From contig CAJYMC010000007.1 of assembly GCA_913775715.1 (NCBI GenBank), positions 1,178,001-1,242,000 of the forward strand: a DNA stretch of 64,000 nt, written 5' to 3'. Below are positions 1 through 7,355 of this stretch, piece by piece. How positions within the stretch are numbered: position 1 is the first letter of the stretch; every line of letters begins with the position of its first letter. The translations under genes were made by a program, and so were the position numbers. The stretch is from an uncultured Exiguobacterium sp. GTDB lineage: Bacteria; Bacillota; Bacilli; Exiguobacteriales; Exiguobacteriaceae. The notes under the pieces were generated by a model. It did no database searches. It was not told the origin of the DNA and saw nothing but the letters and a program-made list of their open reading frames with translations.

Positions 1-318
1 TCCACTTGCGAGCGAGATATAGGCGCCGAGCGAGTGCCCGATGAAGACATACGGTCCTTTGATGTTTAATATCCGTAAAACATCTGCTAACTCATCCGCT
101 TGGTGCGTAAAGAGTCGCTTGTTTTTGCCACGACTCGACCGCCCATATCCGAGACGCGAATATTCAAAGACCCGTCCCCGTTTCAATAATTCAGTCCGTA
201 ACCAGCCCCACTGGTGCCGATTCGACATCATCCCGTGATCGAGGACGAAGGTGACGTCCCCACTTCCTGTCAGTCGGGTATCAAAGCGACCGGCTGACGT
301 TTCAACGATATATTCCAT
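1..318 (-). CDS. alpha/beta hydrolase, 3' end outside window
   Basis: Reading leftward from an ATG at 318, an open frame without stop runs off the left edge (106 codons visible). The protein starts MEYIVETSAGRF and shows the alpha/beta-hydrolase layout: an early oxyanion-type segment (LDHGMMSNRHQW), a central YSRLGYGRSSR stretch, and the nucleophile elbow GHSLGA near residue 95, whose Ser is the expected catalytic residue. Substrate cannot be told. The gene lies 19 bp downstream of the DinB-like gene on the same strand and is probably the third gene of an operon with it and the GrpB-family gene. The C-terminal acid and histidine are beyond the edge. Confidence 0.8.
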   Translation of the reverse strand, partial: MEYIVETSAGRFDTRLTGSGDVTFVLDHGMMSNRHQWGWLRTELLKRGRVFEYSRLGYGRSSRGKNKRLFTHQADELADVLRILNIKGPYVFIGHSLGAYISLASG

Positions 319-337
319 ACACTACCCCTACTTCCAT

Positions 338-784
338 TCATTCAAATAACGAGATCTCTAGCTCATACCCAAGGATGTTCAAGTAATCATATAACTGGGA
401 TCGATGATGATAGAGATGTACGGCTGCCTCAATCGTCCAGCCATTCATCGAGTCGGTAACTCCCCAGTACGTCGGACGCGTCGTAAATCCGGTCGTGACT
501 TTTTCTTGATAGACAGAAAACGCACGATTGATTCGCTCATTTAACTGATCGCGCGGAACCGGTGTCGCATAAAACGCCTGCATTGCTTCAGCCGTCGCCC
601 CCTCTGCCAGCAACAAATCGGCTTCGAGCAATACAGCGAGATGGACAGCGACTTCACCGACGGTCCGTTTCCCGGGGATGGGTCGCGCGTCCCAATCCTG
701 CGCCTCGATTTTCTCAAATAATACTTTCGATGTCTTCACGCCAACGCTGACATGGCGGATGAGGGCATGTTCCCAGTCAGTCAT
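338..784 (-). CDS. DinB/YfiT-family putative metalloenzyme
   Basis: About 148 residues when started at MTDWEHALIRH; this ATG overlaps the stop of the GrpB gene (TGA 779-777), a usual coupled arrangement. A longer frame is open upstream but lies inside the GrpB gene. The protein has the four-helix DinB pattern: a first histidine in VGEVAVHLAVLLEADLL and the C-terminal motif AAVHLYHHRSQLYDYL, which supplies the further metal-binding histidines typical of DinB/YfiT proteins. Some members of this superfamily are bacillithiol-dependent transferases; which reaction this one performs is not visible. It is the middle gene of a three-gene minus-strand group. Confidence 0.75.
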   Translation of the reverse strand: MTDWEHALIRHVSVGVKTSKVLFEKIEAQDWDARPIPGKRTVGEVAVHLAVLLEADLLLAEGATAEAMQAFYATPVPRDQLNERINRAFSVYQEKVTTGFTTRPTYWGVTDSMNGWTIEAAVHLYHHRSQLYDYLNILGYELEISLFE

Positions 785-1295
785 GCGCATTTTCCCAAGC
801 AATCGCACGTTGTTCGAGTTCCTTGACGAACGCATCCTTGCCGGCGATATAGGCTTCGATATCAAGCGGATATGTCGTTGCTAATTGTTCCTTTAATGCT
901 CCGTAAGCGGCGGCTTCTTCTGGATGGGCGCGTAAGTAATCCCGAAAGACGAGATGGCGCTTGATTTCTCGATTTCCCGTCGCATAGAGATGAATATGGT
1001 GCGTCCGTTCGTCGCCACCTTTTCGGTAGTACCGACGTCCCGGCATCCCGAATTCACCCTTCGCCTCGTAACCGAGCGCTTCCATCTGTGCGTCGAACTG
1101 CTCGATCCCCTCGAGCGCATCGACGACGGGTAAGATATCGATGATCGGTTTTGCTGCGAGTCCCGGAACTGATGTACTCCCCATATGATGGATCTGCTTA
1201 AGACGTGCTCCGAACACCTCTCGTAACCGGTCCGCTTCTCGCATATATTCACTCGCCCATTCTGATTGATACGGTAACACAATGACTTGTCGCAT
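777..1295 (-). CDS. GrpB family (UPF0157) nucleotidyltransferase-like protein
   Basis: 172 residues. The N-terminus MRQVIVLPYQSEWASEY and the motif HHMGSTSVPGLAAKPIIDI are diagnostic of the GrpB/UPF0157 family, which has a nucleotidyltransferase-like fold (GS motif followed by D-x-D-type acids) and is sometimes found fused to dephospho-CoA kinase. The downstream KGGDERTHHIHL segment is also typical. Biochemical function of stand-alone members is not established. The start is supported by a GAGGGGGAAACG ribosome binding site just upstream. It is the first gene of the group running leftward and overlaps the DinB-like start by a few bases. Confidence 0.82.
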   Translation of the reverse strand: MRQVIVLPYQSEWASEYMREADRLREVFGARLKQIHHMGSTSVPGLAAKPIIDILPVVDALEGIEQFDAQMEALGYEAKGEFGMPGRRYYRKGGDERTHHIHLYATGNREIKRHLVFRDYLRAHPEEAAAYGALKEQLATTYPLDIEAYIAGKDAFVKELEQRAIAWENAHD

Positions 1296-1344
1296 GGTCG
1301 TTTCCCCCTCTCAATTCAGTATGCCAGTTTTTGGGGTAAAACAA

Positions 1345-1370
1345 AACGACCATCCATTTTGGAGGTCGTT
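1345..1370 (-). terminator. Rho-independent terminator after acetoacetate decarboxylase gene
   Basis: AACGACC and GGTCGTT arms enclose a 12-nt loop; on the minus strand the stem is followed by TTGTTTT. It lies 15 bp past the stop of the adc-like gene and separates that operon from the GrpB group. Confidence 0.7.
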
Positions 1371-1385
1371 AATGTTAGAGCGTCG

Positions 1386-2123
1386 TTAATCCGTTAAATA
1401 ATCATACAGTTTCGCAGGTCCACCAAGTCGAAGATCAGCGATGATATGCTGGGCATCGACGATCTTTCGAACAGGGAAGTCAGCGAGAGGTGCCATGACA
1501 TGTTCGAACAACTGGAGCCGCGCCGGTCCACGGTACGCTTCTTTAATCTCAAGATCCGTGATTTGACTCCGTGTCAGCTCAGAGATGATCAACTCACCTT
1601 GATAACCACGATGTTGTTTAAGCATGAACTGCGGCGCACCGACAATCGATTGTGCCTCTTCGACCGCCATCGGAACATATTTGTATCCCATCGTCGCTTG
1701 GGCGACGCGGAGCGAATGATAGTCAAGCGTACCAACGAGTACATCATTGTCGAGATAGAGCCGGGGTGAACCATACTTCTTCGGAAACGCAGCTACTTCA
1801 CGACCAGAGGCGATCGCCGGCTGATTGTTGACATACATCGAGAGGTAAAACTCACCGACCTCTCCTTGATACCGAACCGGAATGACTTGTCCGCACTCAA
1901 GATAACTCCCAAGACCCGTGCTATCCGGCATATTGATGATCTCAAACTTGATCTGATTACTCAGCACCTCGAGCGGTTCCGGAACGACTGCTTGTAACGC
2001 TTCGATGTCCGTCTCATAGATGATGTTCAAGTATTCCCGATTCCGAAAGAAGATATCGACCGCCGGAAAGACCGGTGCATTGATCGGTGTCGCGACGATA
2101 TTTTTTACATCTTCCTGTCTCAT
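1386..2123 (-). CDS. acetoacetate decarboxylase-like protein
   Basis: 245 residues, the normal length for acetoacetate decarboxylase, which converts acetoacetate to acetone and CO2 through a Schiff base on lysine. The motif GREVAAFPKKYGSPRL carries the tandem lysines at residues 115-116, the same position as the Schiff-base Lys115 of the clostridial enzyme and its pKa-tuning neighbour. The surrounding GSYLECGQVIPVRY and EFYLSMYVNN segments also fit. It follows the ketopantoate-reductase-like gene by 13 bp and is divergent from a LysR regulator. The family also contains decarboxylases or aldolase-dehydratases of other keto acids, so acetoacetate is likely but not certain. Confidence 0.82.
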   Translation of the reverse strand: MRQEDVKNIVATPINAPVFPAVDIFFRNREYLNIIYETDIEALQAVVPEPLEVLSNQIKFEIINMPDSTGLGSYLECGQVIPVRYQGEVGEFYLSMYVNNQPAIASGREVAAFPKKYGSPRLYLDNDVLVGTLDYHSLRVAQATMGYKYVPMAVEEAQSIVGAPQFMLKQHRGYQGELIISELTRSQITDLEIKEAYRGPARLQLFEHVMAPLADFPVRKIVDAQHIIADLRLGGPAKLYDYLTD

Positions 2124-2136
2124 CTGAATCCCTCCT

Positions 2137-3156
2137 TCATGCGTTTAATAATGCAGCAAAGCGTGCGACACTTGTTTCAAAATCTGGAACCGTCTTCGCG
2201 GCTTGGGCTTTTTCGACGATTTCTTGAATGAGTGAGTTAAATGGTGTTTTGATATCGTACGTATTGCCATACATCGTGACGATCCCATTGATGAAACGAA
2301 TTTCGGTCGGTTGCCCTTTTTGTAAGTCCTGCAACATGCTTGCTTCTAAGTCACGCGACCCATGCATCAATTGTGGCACGGTGCTCAGTTTTTCATCGAT
2401 ATCGTCTAGTGTTGCGTAAGCTGCCGGCTCAAACGTACTCATCGGCGCGAATGTGATGCCGTGGGCGTGACCGACTTCAACGACTTCCTGCATCGTATGA
2501 ATCGCTGCTCGTAACAAGACCGGATGATCGAGAACGTCACCATACGTACCGTTACACGCAGCGGATAACCCACTGAACGTACTATTGATGACAAGTTTTG
2601 ACCATTTCGTTCCCGGCAGATTATCAGAGATTTCCGTTCCACCGATGTGATCAAGGATTTCCTTCAAGTGAATGATCCGGTCCGTCTTCTTGCCGTCCAA
2701 TTCACCAATTTGCATCGCATATGTCTTGAAGTGCTCATAATCCGATGTCAGACGTGACTCACCTGGTCCGACGTACGTCGCTCCGAACTCGACGGATCCT
2801 GCAATGATACGTTCGCGTGGAATCTGTTGTTGAATGAATTCTTCTGGTACACCGTTCTGCAAGGAGACGAGAATACCGTCTTCCTTCAAGATCGTCCGGA
2901 CTTTCGCCAGGACCGGTTCATTGTAGACCTGTTTTGTCAGCAACAATACGATATCGTACATCTCCGTGATGTCTTCTGGATGAATCGCGTGGACGGCTTG
3001 CATCAAATCTGGTCCAATAACATGCGCGCCTGTTGTGTTTAGCGCTTCGATATGTGCGCGATTCGTATCGATCAGATCGACATCCGCATACTGTTGACTC
3101 AAATAAGCTCCCATGATGGTTCCTAGTGATCCTGCTCCATAAATTCCGATTTTCAT
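2137..3156 (-). CDS. ketopantoate reductase (ApbA/PanE) family NADP-dependent reductase
   Basis: 339 residues from MKIGIYGAGSLG; the GTG three codons upstream overlaps the GAGGTGA ribosome binding site, so the ATG at 3156 is preferred. The N-terminal Rossmann motif GAGSLGTIMG binds NADP, the LTKQ segment and LQNGVPEE match the PanE active-site region, and SKLVINSTFSGLSAACN carries the Lys/Asn pair of the C-terminal helical domain. Canonical PanE reduces 2-dehydropantoate in pantothenate synthesis, but no other pantothenate gene is nearby. Pairing with an acetoacetate-decarboxylase-like gene under a LysR regulator suggests a different 2-keto or beta-keto acid substrate. Family firm, substrate open. 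Confidence 0.8.
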   Translation of the reverse strand: MKIGIYGAGSLGTIMGAYLSQQYADVDLIDTNRAHIEALNTTGAHVIGPDLMQAVHAIHPEDITEMYDIVLLLTKQVYNEPVLAKVRTILKEDGILVSLQNGVPEEFIQQQIPRERIIAGSVEFGATYVGPGESRLTSDYEHFKTYAMQIGELDGKKTDRIIHLKEILDHIGGTEISDNLPGTKWSKLVINSTFSGLSAACNGTYGDVLDHPVLLRAAIHTMQEVVEVGHAHGITFAPMSTFEPAAYATLDDIDEKLSTVPQLMHGSRDLEASMLQDLQKGQPTEIRFINGIVTMYGNTYDIKTPFNSLIQEIVEKAQAAKTVPDFETSVARFAALLNA

Positions 3157-3227
3157 TTCTATCACCTCTGGTATTTACGATATACTGGTTTTATCATAAA
3201 CAGAAATATATATATTTATATATTTTA

Positions 3228-3243
3228 ATAACCTATAGGTTAT
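3228..3243. promoter_or_regulatory. 16-bp perfect palindrome, probable LysR operator
   Basis: ATAACCTATAGGTTAT is a perfect palindrome placed 14 bp before the lysR start and about 70 bp before the divergent reductase start, in a very AT-rich intergenic stretch. LysR-type regulators commonly bind such dyads in divergent promoters, so autoregulation plus control of the panE/adc-like pair is likely. Binding itself is inference. Confidence 0.5.
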
Positions 3244-3257
3244 GTTGGGAGGATATC

Positions 3258-4139
3258 ATGGAACTCTTACATTTGAATTATTTTCGTCACGTCGCGGAGG
3301 AATTGAACGTGACGCGTGCTGCCGAACGATTATTCATCAGCCAACCCGCCCTCAGTGCGACGATCAAAAAACTGGAGCGTGAATTGAACACGACGTTGTT
3401 TCATCGAAAAGGTAGAACGATCAGCTTGACCGACAATGGACGACTCTTGCTGCAGTCGGTCGAAAAAATCGAACATGAGCTAACACGTGTCCAGGAACGC
3501 ATGGCGCGAAATGATGCCTCTACCGAAACGCCACTCAGTCTTGCCAGTTCGCATGGTCGCTTCATTCAATTGATTCTACGAGAATTTCTCCTACCGCAGA
3601 CGGCGCCCTTGTTCAACTCGGACATCCTCTCGAATCGCGACATCTTAAGCGGTCTACTTCATCAAGAATTCCATTTCTCGATCAGCTTTATGGAACTCAA
3701 GCATCCGCTCATTACGAGCGAACCAATCGTGGAAGAGGAGATCGTCATCACCTACCCTGCTTCCTATTCAGAGAAAGAAGCGATTACAGCACTTTACACG
3801 GATGCAACAGAGACTGCCTTTTTGTTTCCCTCCCACAATAAGGATTACAACCGCTTCATCCAATTGAAGATGGCGGAACTAAACATCTATGCCGATACCT
3901 CGCACTATATTGATGACGTCTCGCTGCAACTCGCCTTACGCCAGCAACGGTATTTCAGCTTCGTTCCAGTCTCCGTCTGCCGCGAGATGGGACTCCCTTT
4001 CATCACAGACGATGTGTTTACCGTTACGTCACAACTCTACATGTCGCATGCGACGAATCAATTAACAGTCGAGCAAGCAACCATCTACGAACGCATTAAA
4101 CGGTTTCTGCTATCACAACGCACGTATCTAATCAAATAA
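3258..4139 (+). CDS. LysR-family transcriptional regulator
   Basis: 293 residues from MELLHLNYFRHVAEELN, chosen because GGGAGGATATC sits just upstream; the longer open frame starts in the promoter. The N-terminal winged helix-turn-helix is classical LysR (LNVTRAAERLFISQPALSATIKKLE, residues about 18-42). The C-terminal effector domain is weaker in similarity. It is transcribed divergently from the reductase/decarboxylase pair, with a palindrome between them, which makes those genes the likely targets. Effector unknown. Confidence 0.85.
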   Translation: MELLHLNYFRHVAEELNVTRAAERLFISQPALSATIKKLERELNTTLFHRKGRTISLTDNGRLLLQSVEKIEHELTRVQERMARNDASTETPLSLASSHGRFIQLILREFLLPQTAPLFNSDILSNRDILSGLLHQEFHFSISFMELKHPLITSEPIVEEEIVITYPASYSEKEAITALYTDATETAFLFPSHNKDYNRFIQLKMAELNIYADTSHYIDDVSLQLALRQQRYFSFVPVSVCREMGLPFITDDVFTVTSQLYMSHATNQLTVEQATIYERIKRFLLSQRTYLIK

Positions 4140-4168
4140 AAACGGATGCCTGCATATGCAGACATCCG
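4137..4168 (-). terminator. terminator of the 5'-nucleotidase gene
   Basis: GGATG-c-CTGCATATGCAG-a-CATCC hairpin between convergent genes; on the minus strand it is followed by GTTTTTATTT. No T-run on the plus strand, so it mainly serves the nucleotidase gene. Confidence 0.75.
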
Positions 4169-4177
4169 AGTGAGATG

Positions 4178-6892
4178 TTACTTCGTGATGAAGTAGCGTG
4201 ACTGATCGAGATGATCTTTCGCTGTATAGATGTTGAGTTTGTACGAGCCGTTCGTCAATGCCTTACGCATTTTCAAGACATAGTTCCCGTGCTGATCCGC
4301 CACGTCTTGAGCGATCAATTGATAACCAGCTTCTGTTTTTTGGTAGAGGCGGACGATTTGTCGTTTTTCGACTTTACCTGTCAACGTCTTTTTGCCTGAC
4401 CATTTTTTGACCGGATACGTGTTTTTGATCGTGAACGACGCTTTTTTCGTGATCTTGTTCGAAATGTCTGTCGACTTGACCGTGTACGTACCTGTCGTTA
4501 GACCATTCTTGACCGAAATCTTGAAGCCGCTTGCCGTCGTTTTCGCTTTCGCGATCTTCGTTGATCCTTTATAGAGCGTCACGTCAAGACCTTCCGTTGC
4601 TTTACCGCGGAGGACCGTTGAACCGTAGACTGCTGACTTTTTATCGATCGCTGGTGTCGCAACGACACCTGTTCCGACTGTGACGTTCGTTTCTGTCTTC
4701 ATGAAGCTGAGTTCAGAGACGATTGTCAACTTGTCACGTAATTTGAGCGGACGTGTCACGACTTCGTATTGACCCGCTTCGTTTGCTGTTGCTGTTCCAA
4801 GGACTTTATCGCCAAGTTTGACTGTGACTTTTGCACCTGGAACGGCTTGACCAGTAACGACTTTCGCACCTGGTTTAACTGCTTTTGCCGAGACCTTGAA
4901 GTTTTTCATCGGCACGTTCATGTTGAATTTGAGGAACGTACCTGTCTCACCTGGACGTGTTTCACCTGTGTTCGTGATGCCTTCATACCGCTTGACGTAC
5001 GGTGCAGCTGCAACCGCTGAATCAAAGCTGACCGTCGTTGGCTTACTTGCGACGAGTGACCAGTTGTCATCGGCTTTATAATCAACCGGTTGTTTCGCTT
5101 TGATGAAGTCCGAAATGACGTTACGTGTTTCGTAGGCTGATTTGTAGACGATATTCTTTCCGCCACCAAGACCCGGGAACGTCGCACTGCCTGCTCGGTA
5201 GTTGTTCGTCGCGACAAGGAATTCTTGATCGTCTGCGATCGCTTTGCCTTGATACTTGATGTTTTGGACGCGATTTGCGTCTTTATTGACGACGACACCG
5301 TTATAGTCGAATTTCGCCGGTTTCGTGATATCAATTTCATATGTCAAGCCATCGAGAATATCGAAGTTGTAGCTACGGAAATCTTTGTTCAATAAGTTTG
5401 TCTGCTCAGCACCAACTTGATTGAATTGACCGGCTGACATCTCAAGCCAGTCTTTAACGTCAGCACCTGTTACTTTGACGACTTCAAGTGTATTCGGGTA
5501 AACATAGAGATCGGCGACGTTTTTGAGCGCAATCGGTCCTTTTTTAATCAATGTGTAATCGGACGCGTTGACTTGGTTACGACCACCTGTTTTGAATGGT
5601 GCACCGGCTGACAACAACGGGAGATCTTTATATTTCGCAAGATCGGCATTTTCTTTAAGTTGTTTCTCGACATACCATTTTTGAGCGTTCGTGACGAACT
5701 GAACGGAATCATCATCTTGCGCGAGAGCGAAGAAGCTTTGGATATCATCATTGATCGTCCCGACTTCTTGACGAATGTAAGCGAGCGTTCCTTCATGTGC
5801 TTTTTCGATCAACTTGACGGCACCGGCATCAGCTGTCGTGTCTTTCGTCACGTCCGCTAGTTTCGCACCTGACGTATCAACGACCCATTTCCCGTCAACT
5901 TCCTTCAACTGAAGATCGATGACTCCGACGTTTTTACCTTGCGTGTTTGCCATGACGACTGGCTTGCCATTGATCAATCCGTTCGTTGCATCAACGTTTG
6001 GTAGTTTGTTGAACGCTGAATCGACTGCTGGGAACTTCCCGTGCTGGTGACCTGTCATCAAGACATCGATATCAGCAACTTTCGTCAATGCATAACCAAC
6101 GTTTTCATCGCCGTCTTTTTGATCAATCGTATCCCCGATACCTGTGTGTGCGAGTGCAACGACAACATCTGCGCCTGCATCTTTTAATTTTTTCGCTGTT
6201 GCTTTTGCAGTAGGGATGATATCTTCTGCTGTGACTTTCCCTGTCAGGTTCCCCGCATCCCATGCCATGATTTGTGGCGTAACAACTCCGAACACACCCA
6301 CTTTGACTGTTTTCATGTCACCGTTCTGATCCTTGACTTGACGTTCGATGATTTGATAATCTTTTCCATCTTTGTTGTAGTCCGCGACGATTGGCTTTTT
6401 CGTGACAGCATCCAATACGTTCGAGTTGACGAACTTGATTGAACCGCTCGAAGCACTCATCGCTGACTTCAAGAAATCTAGCCCGAAGTTGAATTCATGG
6501 TTTCCGAGCGTGACTGCATCATAACCGAGGTATTCCATCAATTCGTACATCGGGTGTTTGCCTTTGTTTCCTTTATCGTACTGATTCTTCACGTAATCAC
6601 CGAATGGCGTTCCTTGAAGTGTATCTCCGTTATCAAACAAGAAGCTGTTCGTCACGCCAACGTCAGCTTGTTGTTGTTTAATGACTGTAGCGGCTTTGAC
6701 GAGACCGATCGTTTCGTCCTGCGCATCCTTGAAGTAATCGTAGTTCATGGAGTTCGTATGTAAATCCGTTGTTTCTAAGAAGCGTAACTTGACGACACTA
6801 TTGTCAGCAGCAAGTGTCTTGACTTGAACGACCGGTACGAGCATCGGTGCGATCAAGGTCGACGCGATGACGAGCTTTGTAGCTTTTTTCAT
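4178..6892 (-). CDS. secreted bifunctional 2',3'-cyclic-nucleotide phosphodiesterase / 5'-nucleotidase with C-terminal Ig-like repeats
   Basis: 904 residues. A Sec signal peptide (KKATK, hydrophobic core, cleavage near LAAD) is followed by a calcineurin-like metallophosphoesterase domain: TTDLHTN (41-47), DNGDTLQG (87-94), GNHEFNFG (130-137) and TGHQHGK near 280 supply the two-metal ligands. A 5'-nucleotidase C-terminal domain spans roughly 390-610, with FKTGGRNQVN and GGGKN segments. The last 230 residues look like two or three beta-sandwich Ig-like modules (VPGAKVTVKLGDKVLG and later repeats). Family members hydrolyse nucleoside phosphates outside the cell for phosphate and nucleoside salvage. 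There is no LPxTG or SLH motif, so the protein is probably released or held by its repeats. The ribosome binding site is GGGGGGAAATTTAA. Confidence 0.88.
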   Translation of the reverse strand: MKKATKLVIASTLIAPMLVPVVQVKTLAADNSVVKLRFLETTDLHTNSMNYDYFKDAQDETIGLVKAATVIKQQQADVGVTNSFLFDNGDTLQGTPFGDYVKNQYDKGNKGKHPMYELMEYLGYDAVTLGNHEFNFGLDFLKSAMSASSGSIKFVNSNVLDAVTKKPIVADYNKDGKDYQIIERQVKDQNGDMKTVKVGVFGVVTPQIMAWDAGNLTGKVTAEDIIPTAKATAKKLKDAGADVVVALAHTGIGDTIDQKDGDENVGYALTKVADIDVLMTGHQHGKFPAVDSAFNKLPNVDATNGLINGKPVVMANTQGKNVGVIDLQLKEVDGKWVVDTSGAKLADVTKDTTADAGAVKLIEKAHEGTLAYIRQEVGTINDDIQSFFALAQDDDSVQFVTNAQKWYVEKQLKENADLAKYKDLPLLSAGAPFKTGGRNQVNASDYTLIKKGPIALKNVADLYVYPNTLEVVKVTGADVKDWLEMSAGQFNQVGAEQTNLLNKDFRSYNFDILDGLTYEIDITKPAKFDYNGVVVNKDANRVQNIKYQGKAIADDQEFLVATNNYRAGSATFPGLGGGKNIVYKSAYETRNVISDFIKAKQPVDYKADDNWSLVASKPTTVSFDSAVAAAPYVKRYEGITNTGETRPGETGTFLKFNMNVPMKNFKVSAKAVKPGAKVVTGQAVPGAKVTVKLGDKVLGTATANEAGQYEVVTRPLKLRDKLTIVSELSFMKTETNVTVGTGVVATPAIDKKSAVYGSTVLRGKATEGLDVTLYKGSTKIAKAKTTASGFKISVKNGLTTGTYTVKSTDISNKITKKASFTIKNTYPVKKWSGKKTLTGKVEKRQIVRLYQKTEAGYQLIAQDVADQHGNYVLKMRKALTNGSYKLNIYTAKDHLDQSRYFITK

Positions 6893-7100
6893 TTAAATTT
6901 CCCCCCAGGATGTTTTGACTGCTTCATTAATTTAGCATGGTTCGATTATAGCTAATAGTCCTTTCAAATAGGTCGGACATCCGTCTTATTTAACCTTCTT
7001 AACTAATTCCAAATACTGGCTTAACATTGTTGATTTTACCTTTACAAATCAAGTGTGAATGGTAAAAAAAGGGGTTGAAAATGAAATGAGATGAACCACG
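6893..7100. other. 5' region of the nucleotidase gene
   Basis: No gene seen. A minus-strand TATAAT hexamer at 6945-6950 is a plausible -10 for the nucleotidase gene, but I find no good -35 at normal spacing. Further upstream, around 7021-7046, TTAACA, TTTACC and TTTACA hexamers resemble PhoP-type TT(A/T/C)ACA boxes, although their spacing is irregular. Phosphate control would fit the enzyme but is speculative. Confidence 0.3.
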
Positions 7101-7144
7101 AAAAAAACGATACATTCCAGGACATGAACCTGAAAACGTATCGT
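7101..7144 (-). terminator. strong Rho-independent terminator
   Basis: On the minus strand ACGATAC pairs with GTATCGT, an inner CAGG pairs with CCTG, and the stem is followed by seven T residues. It ends transcription coming from the membrane-protein gene or from a separate RNA. Confidence 0.8.
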
Positions 7145-7355
7145 CTGTGATTGATGCAGAAAGTAACTGTTCCTTCTCGACTACTACAGGAAAAGAAAGC
7201 ATGTTTTTCGCTTAAGTCAGGGTCAGGTAAAACCCGGTCGTAGTTTAGGATACGCGACTTACCTCTTGCCTGTGGAAAGCGAGAATGACAGCAACGTTCG
7301 TCGTCCCGATTCACGGTACATCTCCTAGTGGAGGAACTTCATCATTCCACGTTCC
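7101..7355 (-). ncRNA. candidate structured non-coding RNA or long 3' UTR
   Basis: About 250 bp downstream of the membrane-protein gene carry no convincing ORF but end, on the minus strand, in a strong terminator. The stretch contains several local stems: CTCC-TAGT-GGAG at 7322-7333, GTGGA/TCCAC arms at 7328-7350 that compete with GGAAC/GTTCC, and GGGT/ACCC near 7220-7235. Frames of 67 and 90 codons exist, but they have biased composition, poor starts and cover the terminator. It may be an independent small RNA or the 3' UTR of the upstream gene. I do not recognise 6S, tmRNA, SRP or RNase P signatures in it. Confidence 0.35.

Noticed and set aside
7021..7046. PhoP-type boxes upstream of the nucleotidase gene
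   Set aside because: TT(A/T/C)ACA hexamers are present but not at the 11-bp period expected, in a T-rich stretch. Mentioned only as a weak possibility.
6999..7314. Two overlapping minus-strand ORFs of 67 and 90 codons
   Set aside because: They overlap each other and the terminator at 7101-7144, have no ribosome binding site, and show low-complexity Phe/Ser-rich composition. Treated as non-coding.
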